A DNA stretch of 64,000 nucleotides from Lithodes maja (lineage: Eukaryota > Arthropoda > Malacostraca > Decapoda > Lithodidae): assembly GCA_037953745.1 (NCBI GenBank), contig JBAKBP010007466.1:35711-99710 (forward strand), given 5' to 3'. Every line of letters begins with the position of its first letter. Position 1 is the first letter of the stretch. Both the position numbers and the translations under genes were made by a program. A model generated the notes under the pieces. That model saw nothing but the letters and a program-made list of their open reading frames with translations. It had not been told where the DNA came from and made no database searches. Below are positions 21,263 through 31,445 of this stretch, in pieces.

Positions 21263-21461
21263 GTGGCCCCTAAGTCACTTATTGTGTAATTTCAAGGAAA
21301 AGGGGGGGGGGGGGTGCAGTCAGTGTAACATGGGACACCCTAGACCCCGCCAGAGTATTATGAGCTGTGATACTAGTTATGGGTATTGTGATATGAAAAC
21401 TTCTCTGTACTATTCAATGCAGGAAATTGTGCTAGTACAATGGTAGTACAAACAACAGTGT

Positions 21462-21876
21462 GGTGATGGGCTGGTCTATCCGAGTGAGAACTGAGCGATC
21501 TCTGCCATACCCATAGCTTACTCTGACTGTTTCTTTTACTTATATATCTTCTAGATCTCAAGTGGCGGCGTCTTTTCCGTGGATTGACCTCCCTACTGCC
21601 AACCTAGAAGTTGGCAGATTGGGAGCCAAAGCATCACATTTTTCCCTTACCCCTCAACTTTCCCTTCATAATTGCTGAGGGGCACAGGGCCTTGGGTGGG
21701 GCTTTGGTTTCCCGGGCGTTTCCGCACCCTTCTCAGCTCCCTGCCTTGGAGTGGCTTCGGTCACCCGGGCTTTGTTAGTGGTAAGCAGTGAGGATTTTGT
21801 GGGGGCGCTCGTTTATGGCCTTGCTCGAGACCTTGGGGCTGTTCGGCCAGACAGCCTGGGGAACAACAACAACAAC
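21462..21876 (+). mobile_element. (CAA)n-tailed retroposon, truncated copy
   Basis: The body is similar to the 3' two-thirds of the copy at 1649-2145 and ends in (AAC)n. An 11-bp duplication, AACAACAGTGT, flanks it (21451-21461 and 21877-21887). DIRS-B shows the empty site with a single copy of that sequence at about 28348-28358. Relative to the full copy it lacks the head, and it has an extra block around 21558-21620. Confidence 0.85.
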
Positions 21877-22267
21877 AACAACAGTGTTGTTGTCAGTAGT
21901 TTTGGGCTGTGAAGCAATCTAATTTTAAGCATTGGATATATTTTGCGAGATATATCCTCTAGTATTATGGGGTTTATATGTGCACATGTAAACTTATAAT
22001 TTTTTTATTTTTCACCACTCATTTTGAGTGGGGTGCCTTATTAACTAGCAGATCTGTTCTCAGAATCTCAGAGTTAACCCTTTTTATCAAGCAGGCTTCT
22101 TTGAAGCACGCTCCTGTTTGTACCCCTTTTTGTATATATGTGCTGCGCCATTAAATATATATATCTTTTCGAAGTAAGAATACTATGTGGTTGTTTGATT
22201 ATCTGCTTTTGCTAGAGTTATGATATTATTACGAATGTCCCCCTCCAGTCTTAGATATCAGGCATAA

Positions 22268-22368
22268 TCGTCAATGATGGAGGGGCCACTAATAAATTAT
22301 AGGTTTGACTCCTGCAAGGAGATAAAGAAAACCTAATATTTAGTAGTGGCCCCGTAATCATTGACGAC
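22268..22368. repeat. internal 100-bp imperfect palindrome of DIRS-A
   Basis: The left arm runs CGTCAATGATGGAGGGGCC on to TATAGGTTTGA. The right arm is its inverse, ending GGCCCCGTAATCATTGACG. The centre is a small stem, CTCCTGCAAGGAG. Each arm equals the outermost sequence of the terminal repeats. This is what a DIRS internal complementary region looks like: a joined copy of both ends used as template when the circle is made. Confidence 0.7.
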
Positions 22369-22924
22369 TGGGGCCCTCCCGACCATCCCCTTCCCATTCG
22401 TTGATGTATTAAGGATTTTGGTTTACGTGATATGTCAGTGAAGGAAGAATGACGCCCAGTGGCGGATCCAGGGGGGGGGCGGCCGCCCCCCCCTTAGTGA
22501 CCAAAATTGCGCCCTTACATCTGATATATATATACCGCTATATATACTGTATATATTTTTTTTTTTTTTTTTTTTTTCCCCTATATTCCAACTTACTCCC
22601 TCTCGGGCATAGGCTGAGAGCCTGGACATTCACAGCTGTACAATGAGCAGTGAAGCCTGTGAGGTCTTGTTCCAGTCTAGGGAGTGAGGCATGTGAAGCA
22701 CGTAGAGTACAACGAGCACCTGCCATCTTGCCTTCACATGAGGCACGGTGCTCACTCATGGTCCGAAGTGACTCCATCTCTGAAGCCACCTCGTTCCCGT
22801 GCTTCATTGTCTCACTCCTTACACTCGGACACTCACTCTTACACACACAACGCCACCTGTTGAGCAGCTAACTCACCAGGCATTGCACCCCTATAGCATA
22901 TTTTGAATATGGGAATATTCATAC

Positions 22925-23115
22925 AGTGCTATTTAATCAGGGAACAATGAGGGTATTTTATTAGCATTTTCGGTGGGCTTTGTGGTAATGCACTGATACT
23001 AGGTACAGCACAAATTCCATCCCAATAATATCTTCCCATTGATACATCAGGATTTGAACCCGGGACCTTTGGATTACCAGGCCAGTGGCAAGACCACTCC
23101 GCCACACCTCCCCTC
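22925..23115 (-). mobile_element. tRNA-derived SINE inside the hAT element
   Basis: On the minus strand a tRNA-like head (about 23112-23035) has an A-box, GTGGCGGAGTGGTC, and a B-box, GGTCCCGGGTTCAAATCC. A body of about 110 bases follows, ending near TAATAAAATACCC. The head resembles Leu/Ser-type tRNA genes, but I cannot fold a full functional tRNA. Its left limit is uncertain. Confidence 0.65.
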
Positions 23116-23187
23116 TGCATATACTGCATTTTATCTGAAATACAATACATATAAAGAATATTGTGTGAATTATGGCGCCCCTCATGT

Positions 23188-23290
23188 ACAGTAAACTTCC
23201 GTTAATCCGAAGGGCAGCGGACCGGCCCTCGTTCGGATTAGTGGATTTTTCGGATTATCGGACTTTACCCCTATGAACCTGTGTATTAAT
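23188..23290 (+). mobile_element. possible pogo-type MITE end
   Basis: TACAGTAAACTTCCGTTAAT followed by CCGAA resembles a pogo/Tigger terminus at a TA. The matching right end was not found, and the internal sequence repeats TTCGGATTA motifs. It may be a fragment, or a chance resemblance. Confidence 0.3.
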
Positions 23291-23457
23291 GGCCTGACGA
23301 AAACATTGAGGCATTAGGCCACCCAAATGACACACACACATAACATATGTTCATGAAATCACTTCAAAAGTTTACCATTGTCATTGCAGCCTATTACCTA
23401 CTTCAAAACATTCAGATTAATGGTCCCGCCCTTAAGCCTGAGCTGGATCCGCCACTG

Positions 23458-23829
23458 ATGACGCCTGAGTCAGCGTCTGGTCAAAGATCCACACAAGTAC
23501 ATCCACGATTATATGGAAAGCTTATTGAATAGTTATTCTTATTTTCTTTTTGTTTTTATTTTTTACAAAGTTTTTTTGTAGTGAGAACCCAATTTCATAA
23601 TGACTGAACCATGAGTGAGGTTGCGTGCGCTCATGATGAAGGCTCCTCAATTTTTTATGCTCTGCGCGGTAGATTCAAACTACGGCGGATGAGTGTTTGA
23701 AGAGGGTGCCTTATGTAATAGGCATAATCGTCAATGATTACGGGGCCACTACTAAATATTAGGTTTTCTTTATCTCCTTGCAGGAGTCAAACATATAATT
23801 CAGTAGTGGCCCCGGAATCATTGACGATA
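23458..23829 (-). repeat. right inverted terminal repeat of DIRS-A and shared palindrome
   Basis: This is the inverse of 8086-8441, running from GACGCCTGAGTCAGCG to a 100-bp palindrome at 23728-23829. The palindrome centre (CTCCTTGCAGGAG, about 23774-23787) is where copy A ends. Beyond it, a diverged version of the same terminal repeat runs away in the opposite direction and belongs to the DIRS-C fragment. Confidence 0.75.
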
Positions 23830-23986
23830 TGCCTATATAGTAAGGCTCCCTTTCAAGCCCGTATGTCAGCTGTTTGAAATAACCGCCGCAGAAAGAGAGA
23901 GAGGGACCACATCGTAAGGGTACGCTTATTCTCTTACGGAATCGTCTTTATGATTGGGTACTCACTACGAAAAAACTTTGTAAACA

Positions 23987-24429
23987 TTCTTCTTCACCGC
24001 CATCAAAGACTGGAACGACCTACCCCAGTCAGTCCGTGAAAAGAGAACACTGTATTCCTTCAGACGTAGCCTGAAGGAACACCTGAACCGGACAGCTGCG
24101 AGAAGGGAGCACCAAGCTTATGTCTACTACTAAATGCGACATAAGAGATAGACAAACCAAACTGAAATGATTACTGATTACGGATTACTGATATTTACTA
24201 TAGGATGTAAGGTATCTTAAAATAACCCCCTAGAAATACTTTTTCTAAAGTATCCATTTCTTTATCCTCCCCATTTTTCCCCAGCTAACCTAATCCCACA
24301 AGGACCCCAATGGAAATACGCCTAACGGCCTTATTGGGCTATCCTTAGTTGGAATTATGCAAGGCTGGTACATGTCATATTTGTAACAAACTATGTGGTA
24401 CCAACTCTGTAAATTGCTAACTGAATAAA

Positions 24430-24462
<33 letters not shown>
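23987..24462 (+). mobile_element. LINE 3' end (5'-truncated)
   Basis: A short frame from 23987 to the stop at 24131-24133 reads IKDWNDLPQSVRE and FRRSLKEHLNR, the C-terminal end of a CR1/L2/RTE-type ORF2. A 3' UTR with GGACCCCAATGGAAATACG and CTATCCTTAG follows, finishing in (ATT)n at 24430-24460. That UTR segment and tail are shared with the SINE at 1029-1290. The insertion interrupts the DIRS-C terminal repeat. Confidence 0.82.
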
Positions 24463-24593
24463 AAAATAAAATAAAATAAAATAATAGAAATACTATAAAC
24501 CAAGCTTCCCATAAACTTGTGTATGTTTTCCCGTGCGGAGTATCCTCCGTGAGACGCTACTTTTTGGAGCGTCATTCCGCCTTCAATGATATA

Positions 24594-25080
24594 TTAACCC
24601 CTATGTGTCGGCGCGCAACATAAGTCGAGTATAATAAATCTGGACTATCTGGCGGCGCGCGACATAGGTCGTGTGGCAATTTCAGCACGTAATGTTGCTG
24701 AGAGAGAGAGACAAGTGGTGGCAGGAGAGTAGCGAGCGTATGATTGCTCCAGACCACCGCGGCGAACCTACTGACACGAATCCCACCTCCTCCCTCCCTC
24801 TCTCACTCGCTACATACTGAATTGTATGGGGAAAGTACCGAATTACATGCTTTTTGCACTCGCGTTGCGCGGTTGTTGCAAGAAAACTAGCCGTCATAAA
24901 AGGATCGTTATGGTGTCATTGGAAAGCTCTGTTTATGCCCTTTCAGGGATAGATACTTGTTTTACGCTCTGGGTCTTATTTAGGCATGAAAATGATCACG
25001 TAAACAGCCCTATTTTGGCTAAAAACACCCCGCTGGGCGGTACATATAAATAAACCGCTAGCCCGCTAATCTAGTGTTAA
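24594..25080. mobile_element. TTAA element family 3
   Basis: TTAA borders lie at 24594-24597 and 25077-25080. The ends read CCCCTATGTG and, inward from the right, CACTAGATTAG. They are not good inverted repeats. A direct repeat of about 43 bases with GGCGCGC lies near the left end. DIRS-C sequence resumes on both sides, which supports an insertion. There is no coding capacity. The family is unrelated by eye to families 1 and 2. Confidence 0.55.
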
Positions 25081-25729
25081 GACTCACTCAAAGCATCAAC
25101 GAATGGGAAGGGGATGGACGGGAGGGCCCTACATGGTCAATGATTCCGGGGCCACTACTAAATATTAGGTTTTCATTTCTTCCCTCCGGGAATCAAACCT
25201 ATAATTTATTAGTGGCCCCTCCATAATTGACGATATGCCTGATATCTCAAGACTGGAGGGAGACATTCGTAACAATATCTAAACCACTAACAAATCCACA
25301 TAGGTTGAAAACCACATCCAATATAGCAATCTAATCAACATTTTGTGTATACAAATTTTGACAAATGGTAAAGGAGATGCAGGTATCGTACTTCGAAGAA
25401 GGCCTGCATGTACATAATCCCGCAGGTCCATGTAACGATTGATCCGAAATGTGTTAAAACATTCAAAATCAAAACTAAAGCTTATGAAAAACAATTTTAC
25501 AAGAATTTGTAATCCTAACTCATGACCCATAGTCCATGAGTAAAAGCATGTGCCTGCGTAACACCAACATTTTGGTTATGAATGATGATGACGTTTTTAC
25601 CACCATACACTCCCTGCTGAATAGCAAGACTAGGGTGGGTGCCCTGATGAATCAGGGACTTAGTGAATAGTTGCCACAGATTGCTAGACCTCACCGTTCA
25701 CCAACAGCACTGACATCTGCCAATAACAC

Positions 25730-25804
25730 ACTGGCTGGCCCGAGGCTCGAACTGCCAATCTCACGGTTAGCAGGCGAACGCTCTACCAATCGAGCTACGG
25801 CCTG
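25730..25804 (-). mobile_element. tRNA-derived SINE head
   Basis: On the minus strand the sequence GTAGCTCGATTGGTAGAGC gives a good D arm, and GGCAGTTCGAGCC gives a T arm with a B-box. The middle resembles a tRNA-Asn or Lys type, but the anticodon stem does not pair well. The downstream sequence to about 25560 may be the SINE body. I call it a SINE, not a working tRNA. Confidence 0.6.
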
Positions 25805-26944
25805 ACAAGTGGCGCCCGAGCACTAAAAATAATATATAGGCATAAAATATATAAGAACGTGTGCGCTTTGAAGACATAAATCACACGTTGTCTCTGAATA
25901 TCTAACTCTTGACTTTTGCCCAGTTCCAAAGTTAAGTTAAGTAGATGCATATCCCAACCTATGCGGTACATATCAAAAGATAGGAATAATTAAGATTCCT
26001 GTTCCCTTGTCATTGGCTAAGGAACTTAAGATCACTGCAGATCATCGGAAGTATATGTCTCTAACATACCATAGACCATCATCTCCCTGGACTGTCCATT
26101 CAGTCCTGAAAAACCAGCAAATAAAATTTTTTGCTTTTGCTTGTGCCCGTTGCTTGCCCATTTCCCATCTGTCCGGCGGGATTGAGGGTCTTGGTCTTCC
26201 AGTACCCCGTACCATCGCCCCCTCCCCCCCCCCTTTCTATAACTCGTAAATGTAACTTAAATACTAAAGCACCATACCATCAGACCCGTTGCCACTCCGG
26301 GACACTGGATCGACTCGGTTGATCGAGAGCGAGAGGGAAGATAAAACCGTGAGAGTACCCGGCTGGCCAGGCCAGGACAATCTCATCAACTTGCCTGAGA
26401 TATAGCCCGGGGCAATCACGACGGTGATTATCTCAATTTTAGCGCCGAAAGCCGTAGGCAAACACACTGCTCGTTTGTGGCCGTGAAGGTAGAAAAAGGC
26501 GCCATAAGGCTGCTCGTAACGTGTCGTCTGCACCTGAAATTATCCAGGTTCGATGCCCCTTGTTGCCTGCTTAGATACCCGGGTTTGACTGGGTAGACAT
26601 GAGCTGACGGGGCGGGGGTGAAGTGTGAAAACTGAACCCAAAAGACCTGTTACTTTATCTACGGAAACGAGGATAAAAAAAGGGAGGAGCCTCAGAATGT
26701 TGCCGCGTGATTCTTCAGATTCATAATTAAATCCATTTGAAGGTCAATAGTAATCAAGAAAAGGAATGTGAACGATCCTGAAGTTTCAGTCCGATCGGAT
26801 TCCTCTATTTCTATAGCAATAAAAAACCAGCATGACTGACAAAGGGAAGTCTAGTCTACAAAGGGTCTTAACCTGGACTTGGTTAATTCCGAGCTTAGTT
26901 AGACACCGGAACGCCGGCTACTAACTTTTACATAAAAAACTGGG

Positions 26945-27245
26945 ACCCACCCAGGACTCGGGCAACACCAGGATATAGTGACATTAGGTGTGTCACTCTG
27001 TGGGTGTAGGGTAAGGCCGGGGTGGAAGAGACGGAGTTACGTTCCTTCCACATTTAGGCCAACGCCGGGATAAAGTGAAACTTTGAGGTCCAAAACCGCC
27101 AGAGTTCTGTTCATTCTGATGTTTTAGGCCGGACGCCAGGATATAGTGAAACCTGGCGGGCCAACACCGCAGAATTGTACAAGATAGCGACGTCCCGTTT
27201 CCCGCCGGTATATAGTTGCAAGCGGCGAGCCAACCCCGAGGGGTC
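26945..27245. repeat. degenerate tandem repeat, about 85-bp unit
   Basis: Motifs of the form GCCAACGCCGGGATA-AAGTGAAAC and CCAACACCGC recur about every 80-90 bases, four times with many changes. No ORF coincides with it, and its origin is unknown. Confidence 0.5.
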
Positions 27246-27430
27246 GTCCAAAGTAGGCATTTAAGATCAACACCGAATTCCTTTAGAGTCATCGAAAAAC
27301 TGATTGGCTGAGCCCCCCAACGAATGATTGGAACTGCTCAGACATTGAAGCTGCTCAGCAGATCTGATCGTCTGACGATACATGTTTAGCCTATCGTTTA
27401 ACAAAACTTTGCAGACCAATCTACCAGCAC

Positions 27431-27790
27431 ATATTATAGGTTTGACTCCTGTAAGGAGATAAAGAAAACCTAATATTTAGTAGTGGCCCCGTAATCATTG
27501 ACGATTATGCCTATTACATAAGGCACCCTCTTCAAACACTCATCCGCCGTAGTTTGAATCTACCGCGCAGAGCATAACAAAATTTGAGGAGCCTTCATCA
27601 TGAGCGCACGCAACCTCACTCATGGTTCAGTCATTATGAAATTGGGTTCTCACTACGAAAAAACTTCGTAACAAATAAAAAACAAAAAGAAACTAAGAAT
27701 AACTATTCATAAGCTTTCCATATAATCGTGGATGTACTTGTGTGGATCTTTGACCAGACGCTGACTCAGGCGCCATTCTTCCTTCACTGA
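27431..27790 (+). repeat. 3' terminal repeat of DIRS-B
   Basis: The repeat begins ATATTATAGGTTTGA, the same start as the left end of copy A, and runs to GGCGCCATTCTTCCTTC. It is inverted relative to the repeat at 42241-42547. Confidence 0.85.
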
Positions 27791-28545
27791 CATATCAAGT
27801 AAACCAAAATCCTTAATACATCAACGAATGGGAAGGGGATGGTCGGGAGGGCCCCAGTCGTCAATGATTACGGGGCCACTACTAAATATTAGGTTTTCTT
27901 TATCTCCTTACAGGAGTCAAACCTATAATTTATTAATGGTCCCTCCATCATTGACGATTATGCCTGATATCTAAGACTGGAGGGGGACATTCGTAATCAT
28001 ATCATAACTCTAGCAAAAGCAGATAATCAAACAACCACATAGTATTCTTACTTCGAAAAGATATATATTTTTGGCGCAGCACATATATACAAAAAGGTGT
28101 ACAAGCAGGAGCGTGCTTCAAAGAAGCCTGCTTGATAAAAACGGGGGTTAACTCTGAGATTCTGAGAACAGATCCGCCAGTTAATAAGGCACCCCACTTA
28201 AATTAAGTGGTGAAAAAATAAAAACTTATAAGTTTACATGTGCACATATAAACCCCATAAACTAGTGGAGATATCTTGCAAAATATTCCCAATGCTTAAA
28301 ATTAGATTGCTTCACAGCCCAAAATTACTTACAACAACACTGTTGTTTGTACTATAATTGTACTAGCACAATTTCCTGTAATGAATAGTACAGAGAAATT
28401 TTCATATCACAACACCCATAAAACAGTATCACAGCTCACATATTCCGGCGGGGTCTAGGGCGTCCTATGTTACACTGACTGCACCCCCCCCCCCCTCCCC
28501 CCCCCCCTTTTCATGAAATTAAACAATAAGTGACCTAGGGGCCAC
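27791..28545 (-). other. DIRS-B 3' non-coding region with internal palindrome and G-tract
   Basis: A 100-bp palindrome at 27868-27960 corresponds to the one at 22268 in copy A. Just past the recombinase stop, a run of G on the coding strand (28485-28508, read as C on the plus strand) follows GAAAA. The region in between matches copy A without the (CAA)n retroposon. I see no gene. Confidence 0.75.
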
Positions 28546-31068
28546 CTAGACCCTCTGCCTTAAAGCTATACATGGTAAGGAAGGTTTGTTTAGAGCAACT
28601 GAAAGGTATCGAGTCAAAAACGTATGATTAGAGGCCCACAACTGTGTGGACGTAATATCTTCAACAGAAAAATTCTTAAGGAAACGCAAAGATGCTGCCC
28701 ACTTGCGTAAATCGTGGGCCCTACCCACAACGCCGGGATTACTCTCTTTAATGACCTCGACCAAGAGAGAAGCCAGTTTACGTTTCATCAAGCGTTTACC
28801 CGTACTTGCTACCCATAAAGCACCCTGGTGATTTAGAGGTGCCACTCTTAAATATTTGGTTAGAGCTTGCACTGGACATTAATTATGGTGCACCTTTCCC
28901 CTTTTCAACGCCGGCACCGTGAATTCTGAAAACACGTGTTCACTGTGCTCATTCTTGGCTATGAACCCTGGGGAAGGTGCAATCTGAATACATTCATTAA
29001 GCCTACCAAACCTGAGGCAATTAGGTGTGTTGCTCATCGCCGCCAGCTCAGATACTCTGTTACCGGTAGCCAAAGCCATAAGGAATACTGCCTTTTTTAA
29101 GAGTAATGTAAAATCTGCAGTATGTTGGTACAGACGGGAATGAAGTAACGACAATGCTTTGTCCAGAGACCAGGTAGGCATGAGCTGACGGGGAGGTGGG
29201 CGGAGTTTAAAACATGCCCTCATATAACCTGTTTCCTCCGCGACTGGTATGGTGAGACCGGTAAGGTCCAAAAATGGCATCCTAATCGCTGTTAAGTGAT
29301 TTTTTAACGTTACTACAGATAAACGTTTCTGCTCGAACAGATAATTTAAATAATTAAAAACCAAAGCCACCGAGGGCACAGTTTGTTCTGTTCTAAGAAT
29401 CCAAGAAGTAAAGGCTTGCCAATGCGATTGATACTGTCGCTTTGTAGACTGGGTATATTGATTCATGAATTTATTGGTCACGTCTCTACCATACGGTGCA
29501 AGCCATTTGGCCTCCTGAATGTCCATAATGCAAAAGTCAGCGAGGTCTCTAGGTTGCCAATTGTGTCTAAGTGGAAAAACCCGACCGCGAGTGACACCGG
29601 GTGCGGGCACCACGTTTTCAATTGCTGGTACCACAACTGCGCCGGCCACAGGGGCGCGATTAGCGAGACTACGCCCCGATAATCCTGTAGTTTGTTTACT
29701 ACGTGGCCGATTAGAGACGCGTCTGGCGGCGGAAACAGATAAATGAAACTCCACCTGTTCCAGTCTGTCACCAGTGCGTCTGGCCCGCCCGCCGGCGTTA
29801 TCGTCCGGCGGGTTAGGTACAGTGGGAGTTTGTGAGTCTCCTCTGACACAAACAAATCCACTTGTGGATGGTAAGGCTCCGCAATCATTTGGTCGAAAAT
29901 GGTTTGCTTGAGCGCCCATTCTACTGTTGTGCTCTGTCTCCGAGACAGAGCGTCTGCCCAGACGTTTGCTACGCCTGGGAGATAAGATGCGTGAAGATGA
30001 ATGTCCAGCCTGTTGGCTTGAATAAAAATCTTTTCTGACACGTTTAGCAACTTCCGAGATCTCGTCGACCCTTGTTTCTGAATACAGTGAACCGCATTCA
30101 GATTGTCCATTCTGAAGGCCACCGACTTGCCCCGTAAAGTAGAGCCGTGAGCCTGAAGGAAATATAAGGGGACTAGTAATTCTTTGACATTGATGTGGGA
30201 GATTTCTAAATGGGACCAAAGCCCTTGACCCGGATGCCCTTGGTTTGACTGAAAGCCCCAACCTATCGTTCCTGACGCATCCGTGTCTACCCATACCGTC
30301 GGCGGAGGAGAGGTCCATGACATGACTGAGTGTAACGTTTCCCTCTTCGCCCAGACCGCTAGCAAGTTGTGGATTAATTTTGGTATGGGCCATAATTTTT
30401 TCGCCGGCAATAGCGGAAAAGATTTGTTGCCCTCCAATATTAAACGTTTGACTCTTAACCGGCCCATCCTTACAGTTAGTTGAATCCAGTTGAGAGAGCC
30501 GACCAGAGACTCCCAGATTCTCCGTGTCGTAGTCAGACTGTGAAAGAACAGAAACAATTTCCTGCGAAATCTGTTGCGATTGTCCACACTCTGACTCAGA
30601 GTGAGAGTAGCTGTGTCCCAGACCAGCCCTATCCACTGAACTACTCTTGAGGGAACAAGGTTTGACTTTACCAGGTTGACCTTGAACCCTAGAGTTTTGA
30701 CATGTTTTAATATTATGTTGACATGATTTATGCATACTTGTTCCGTCTCTGCCACCACTAGCCAGTCGTCTAGATACCATAAAATTCTGATCCCTTGCTC
30801 TAACAAGGGCATCAGGGCTTGCCGGACTAATTTCGTGAATAAGCGAGGTGCTAGGTTCAATCCAAACGGCATCCTCTGAAAGACATAAGTCTGATGCTTT
30901 ATTCTTAAGGCCAGAAAGGGTTGAAATCTTTTGTTCACCGAGACGTGCCAATACGCGTCTGTCAGGTCTAAAGAACGCATCCATCCTCCCGGCGGAAGTG
31001 TTAGCCTGATCTGGTTTACTGTCAGCATCCTGAATGACACGTTGTGAATATGGAGGTTCAGATAAGAC
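28546..31068 (-). pseudogene. DIRS-B tyrosine recombinase frame
   Basis: The frame is open from inside the Gypsy LTR (31236) to a TAA at 28879-28881, and resumes at 28878 to the stop at 28546. The recombinase proper starts near 29560. The core-binding part reads NYLNYLFEQKRLSVV, the first catalytic Arg is in ATGNRVSELAAM, then AHDLRKWAASL and the nucleophile Tyr in TFLTRYLS. The single nonsense change lies between the first Arg and the His/Arg cluster, where copy A has TTA. The stretch upstream (31068 to about 29560) overlaps the RT frame and is rich in Ser, Arg and Gly with no domain that I recognise. It may be a real N-terminal extension or simply open sequence. Confidence 0.8.
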
Positions 31069-31073
31069 AGGTC
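29478..31073 (-). CDS. DIRS-B RT / RNase H / methyltransferase-like, main part
   Basis: This is the continuation, beyond Gypsy-1, of the DIRS RT ORF. The RT shows MRSLDLTDAYWHV, RMPFGLNLAPRLFTK and YLDDWLV. The RNase H has DTDASGTIGWGF, the later VKELLVPLYF and FRMDNLNAV motifs (intact, unlike copy A) and VWADALSRRQ. The DIRS methyltransferase-like tail reads VDLFVSEETHK, DALVTDW and LIAPLWPAQLWYQQL. Compared with copy A there is a seven-residue in-frame insertion after the YLDDWLV box. No stop is present up to 29478, so only the Gypsy insertion breaks it. The product would act in copying the element RNA. Confidence 0.87.
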   Translation of the reverse strand, partial: DLSYLNLHIHNVSFRMLTVNQIRLTLPPGGWMRSLDLTDAYWHVSVNKRFQPFLALRIKHQTYVFQRMPFGLNLAPRLFTKLVRQALMPLLEQGIRILWYLDDWLVVAETEQVCINHVNIILKHVKTLGFKVNLVKSNLVPSRVVQWIGLVWDTATLTLSQSVDNRNRFRRKLFLFFHSLTTTRRIWESLVGSLNWIQLTVRMGRLRVKRLILEGNKSFPLLPAKKLWPIPKLIHNLLAVWAKRETLHSVMSWTSPPPTVWVDTDASGTIGWGFQSNQGHPGQGLWSHLEISHINVKELLVPLYFLQAHGSTLRGKSVAFRMDNLNAVHCIQKQGSTRSRKLLNVSEKIFIQANRLDIHLHASYLPGVANVWADALSRRQSTTVEWALKQTIFDQMIAEPYHPQVDLFVSEETHKLPLYLTRRTITPAGGPDALVTDWNRWSFIYLFPPPDASLIGHVVNKLQDYRGVVSLIAPLWPAQLWYQQLKTWCPHPVSLAVGFFHLDTIGNLETSLTFALWTFRRPNGLHRMVET

Positions 31074-31419
31074 TGTTATGTGTGTCCCAGCTAACTCCAT
31101 AGATGCACAACAGGCCTATCTTGGGTTGGGGAGTAAGTAGACACGCTGTAGATATATAGGTTCTTATTGAGAAGGATCTGGGATACAGGCACGAAGCAGA
31201 GCCTACAGGGTGATAGCTCTGTCTCGTGGTACACAAATATGTATTAGCCTTCTGGTGAGAGGAGCCCCAGGCTTGAGTTGCCAGAGTAGCTATATGACAT
31301 AACTAATATGACTGCCTGGATGCTAACATGAATCTTACTCATAGAGAGATATTACATATGCATAAGTGACTGTACTAGATATGAAAGTGATACTGTACAA
31401 GGTAAATCATATACATACA
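31074..31419 (-). repeat. Gypsy-1 3' LTR
   Basis: On the minus strand it starts TGTATGTATATG and ends CACATAACA (TG...CA). A polypurine tract, GGGGGGAGGGAGG on the minus strand, directly precedes it at 31420-31432. It primes plus-strand DNA synthesis. Confidence 0.92.
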
Positions 31420-31445
31420 CCTCCCTCCCCCCTCATGCTCGCAGT

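Larger units (their letters stand above)
21263..22440 (+). other. DIRS-A 3' non-coding region
   Basis: This stretch lies between the recombinase stop and the terminal repeat. A long G-tract after AAGGAAAA starts 39 bases past the stop (21302-21314). Copy B has a G-tract at the same place. A (CAA)n retroposon is inserted at 21462-21876. The rest, including the sequence around 22000-22250, matches copy B at 28020-28300 in reverse. I see no gene. Confidence 0.75.
22457..23457. mobile_element. non-autonomous hAT element
   Basis: The perfect 15-bp terminal inverted repeats are CAGTGGCGGATCCAG (22457-22471) and its complement (23443-23457). They are flanked by an 8-bp duplication, ATGACGCC (22449-22456 and 23458-23465). 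An 8-bp duplication with a CAG-starting end is the hAT signature. No transposase is present. It is inserted at the inner edge of the right terminal repeat of DIRS-A, and 42255 on in DIRS-B shows the empty site. A tRNA-derived SINE lies inside. Confidence 0.93.
8086..23780 (+). mobile_element. DIRS-like retrotransposon, copy A
   Basis: A tyrosine-recombinase retrotransposon with inverted terminal repeats (8086-8441 and the inverted form at about 23458-23780). A long leader, gag, RT/RNase H/methyltransferase-like and recombinase frames follow in that order. The RT box reads YLDDWLV, typical of DIRS1-group elements. It carries insertions at 10332-10955, 13637-17886, 20193-20814, 21462-21876 and 22457-23457. 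With these removed it would match copy B. Multiple stops and indels show that this copy is dead. Confidence 0.88.
23781..25530 (-). mobile_element. DIRS-C, 3'-terminal fragment
   Basis: 23781-23986 and 24480-24593 together match the DIRS terminal repeat at clearly lower identity than A matches B. 25081-25270 match the DIRS internal palindrome and the flanking GGGAAGGGGATGG block, and the trace fades by about 25530. No coding part remains. It is an older relative, cut by a LINE 3' end and by a TTAA element. Confidence 0.65.
25531..27430. other. non-coding interval between DIRS-C and DIRS-B
   Basis: Apart from a tRNA-like SINE head (25730-25804) and a degenerate repeat (26945-27245), I find nothing. 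Open frames are short and without motifs. It may be unique host DNA or decayed transposon sequence. Confidence 0.5.

Noticed and set aside
25730..25804. Possible functional tRNA gene
   Set aside because: The D and T arms are good but the anticodon stem pairs poorly, and a SINE-like body follows. I call it a SINE head.
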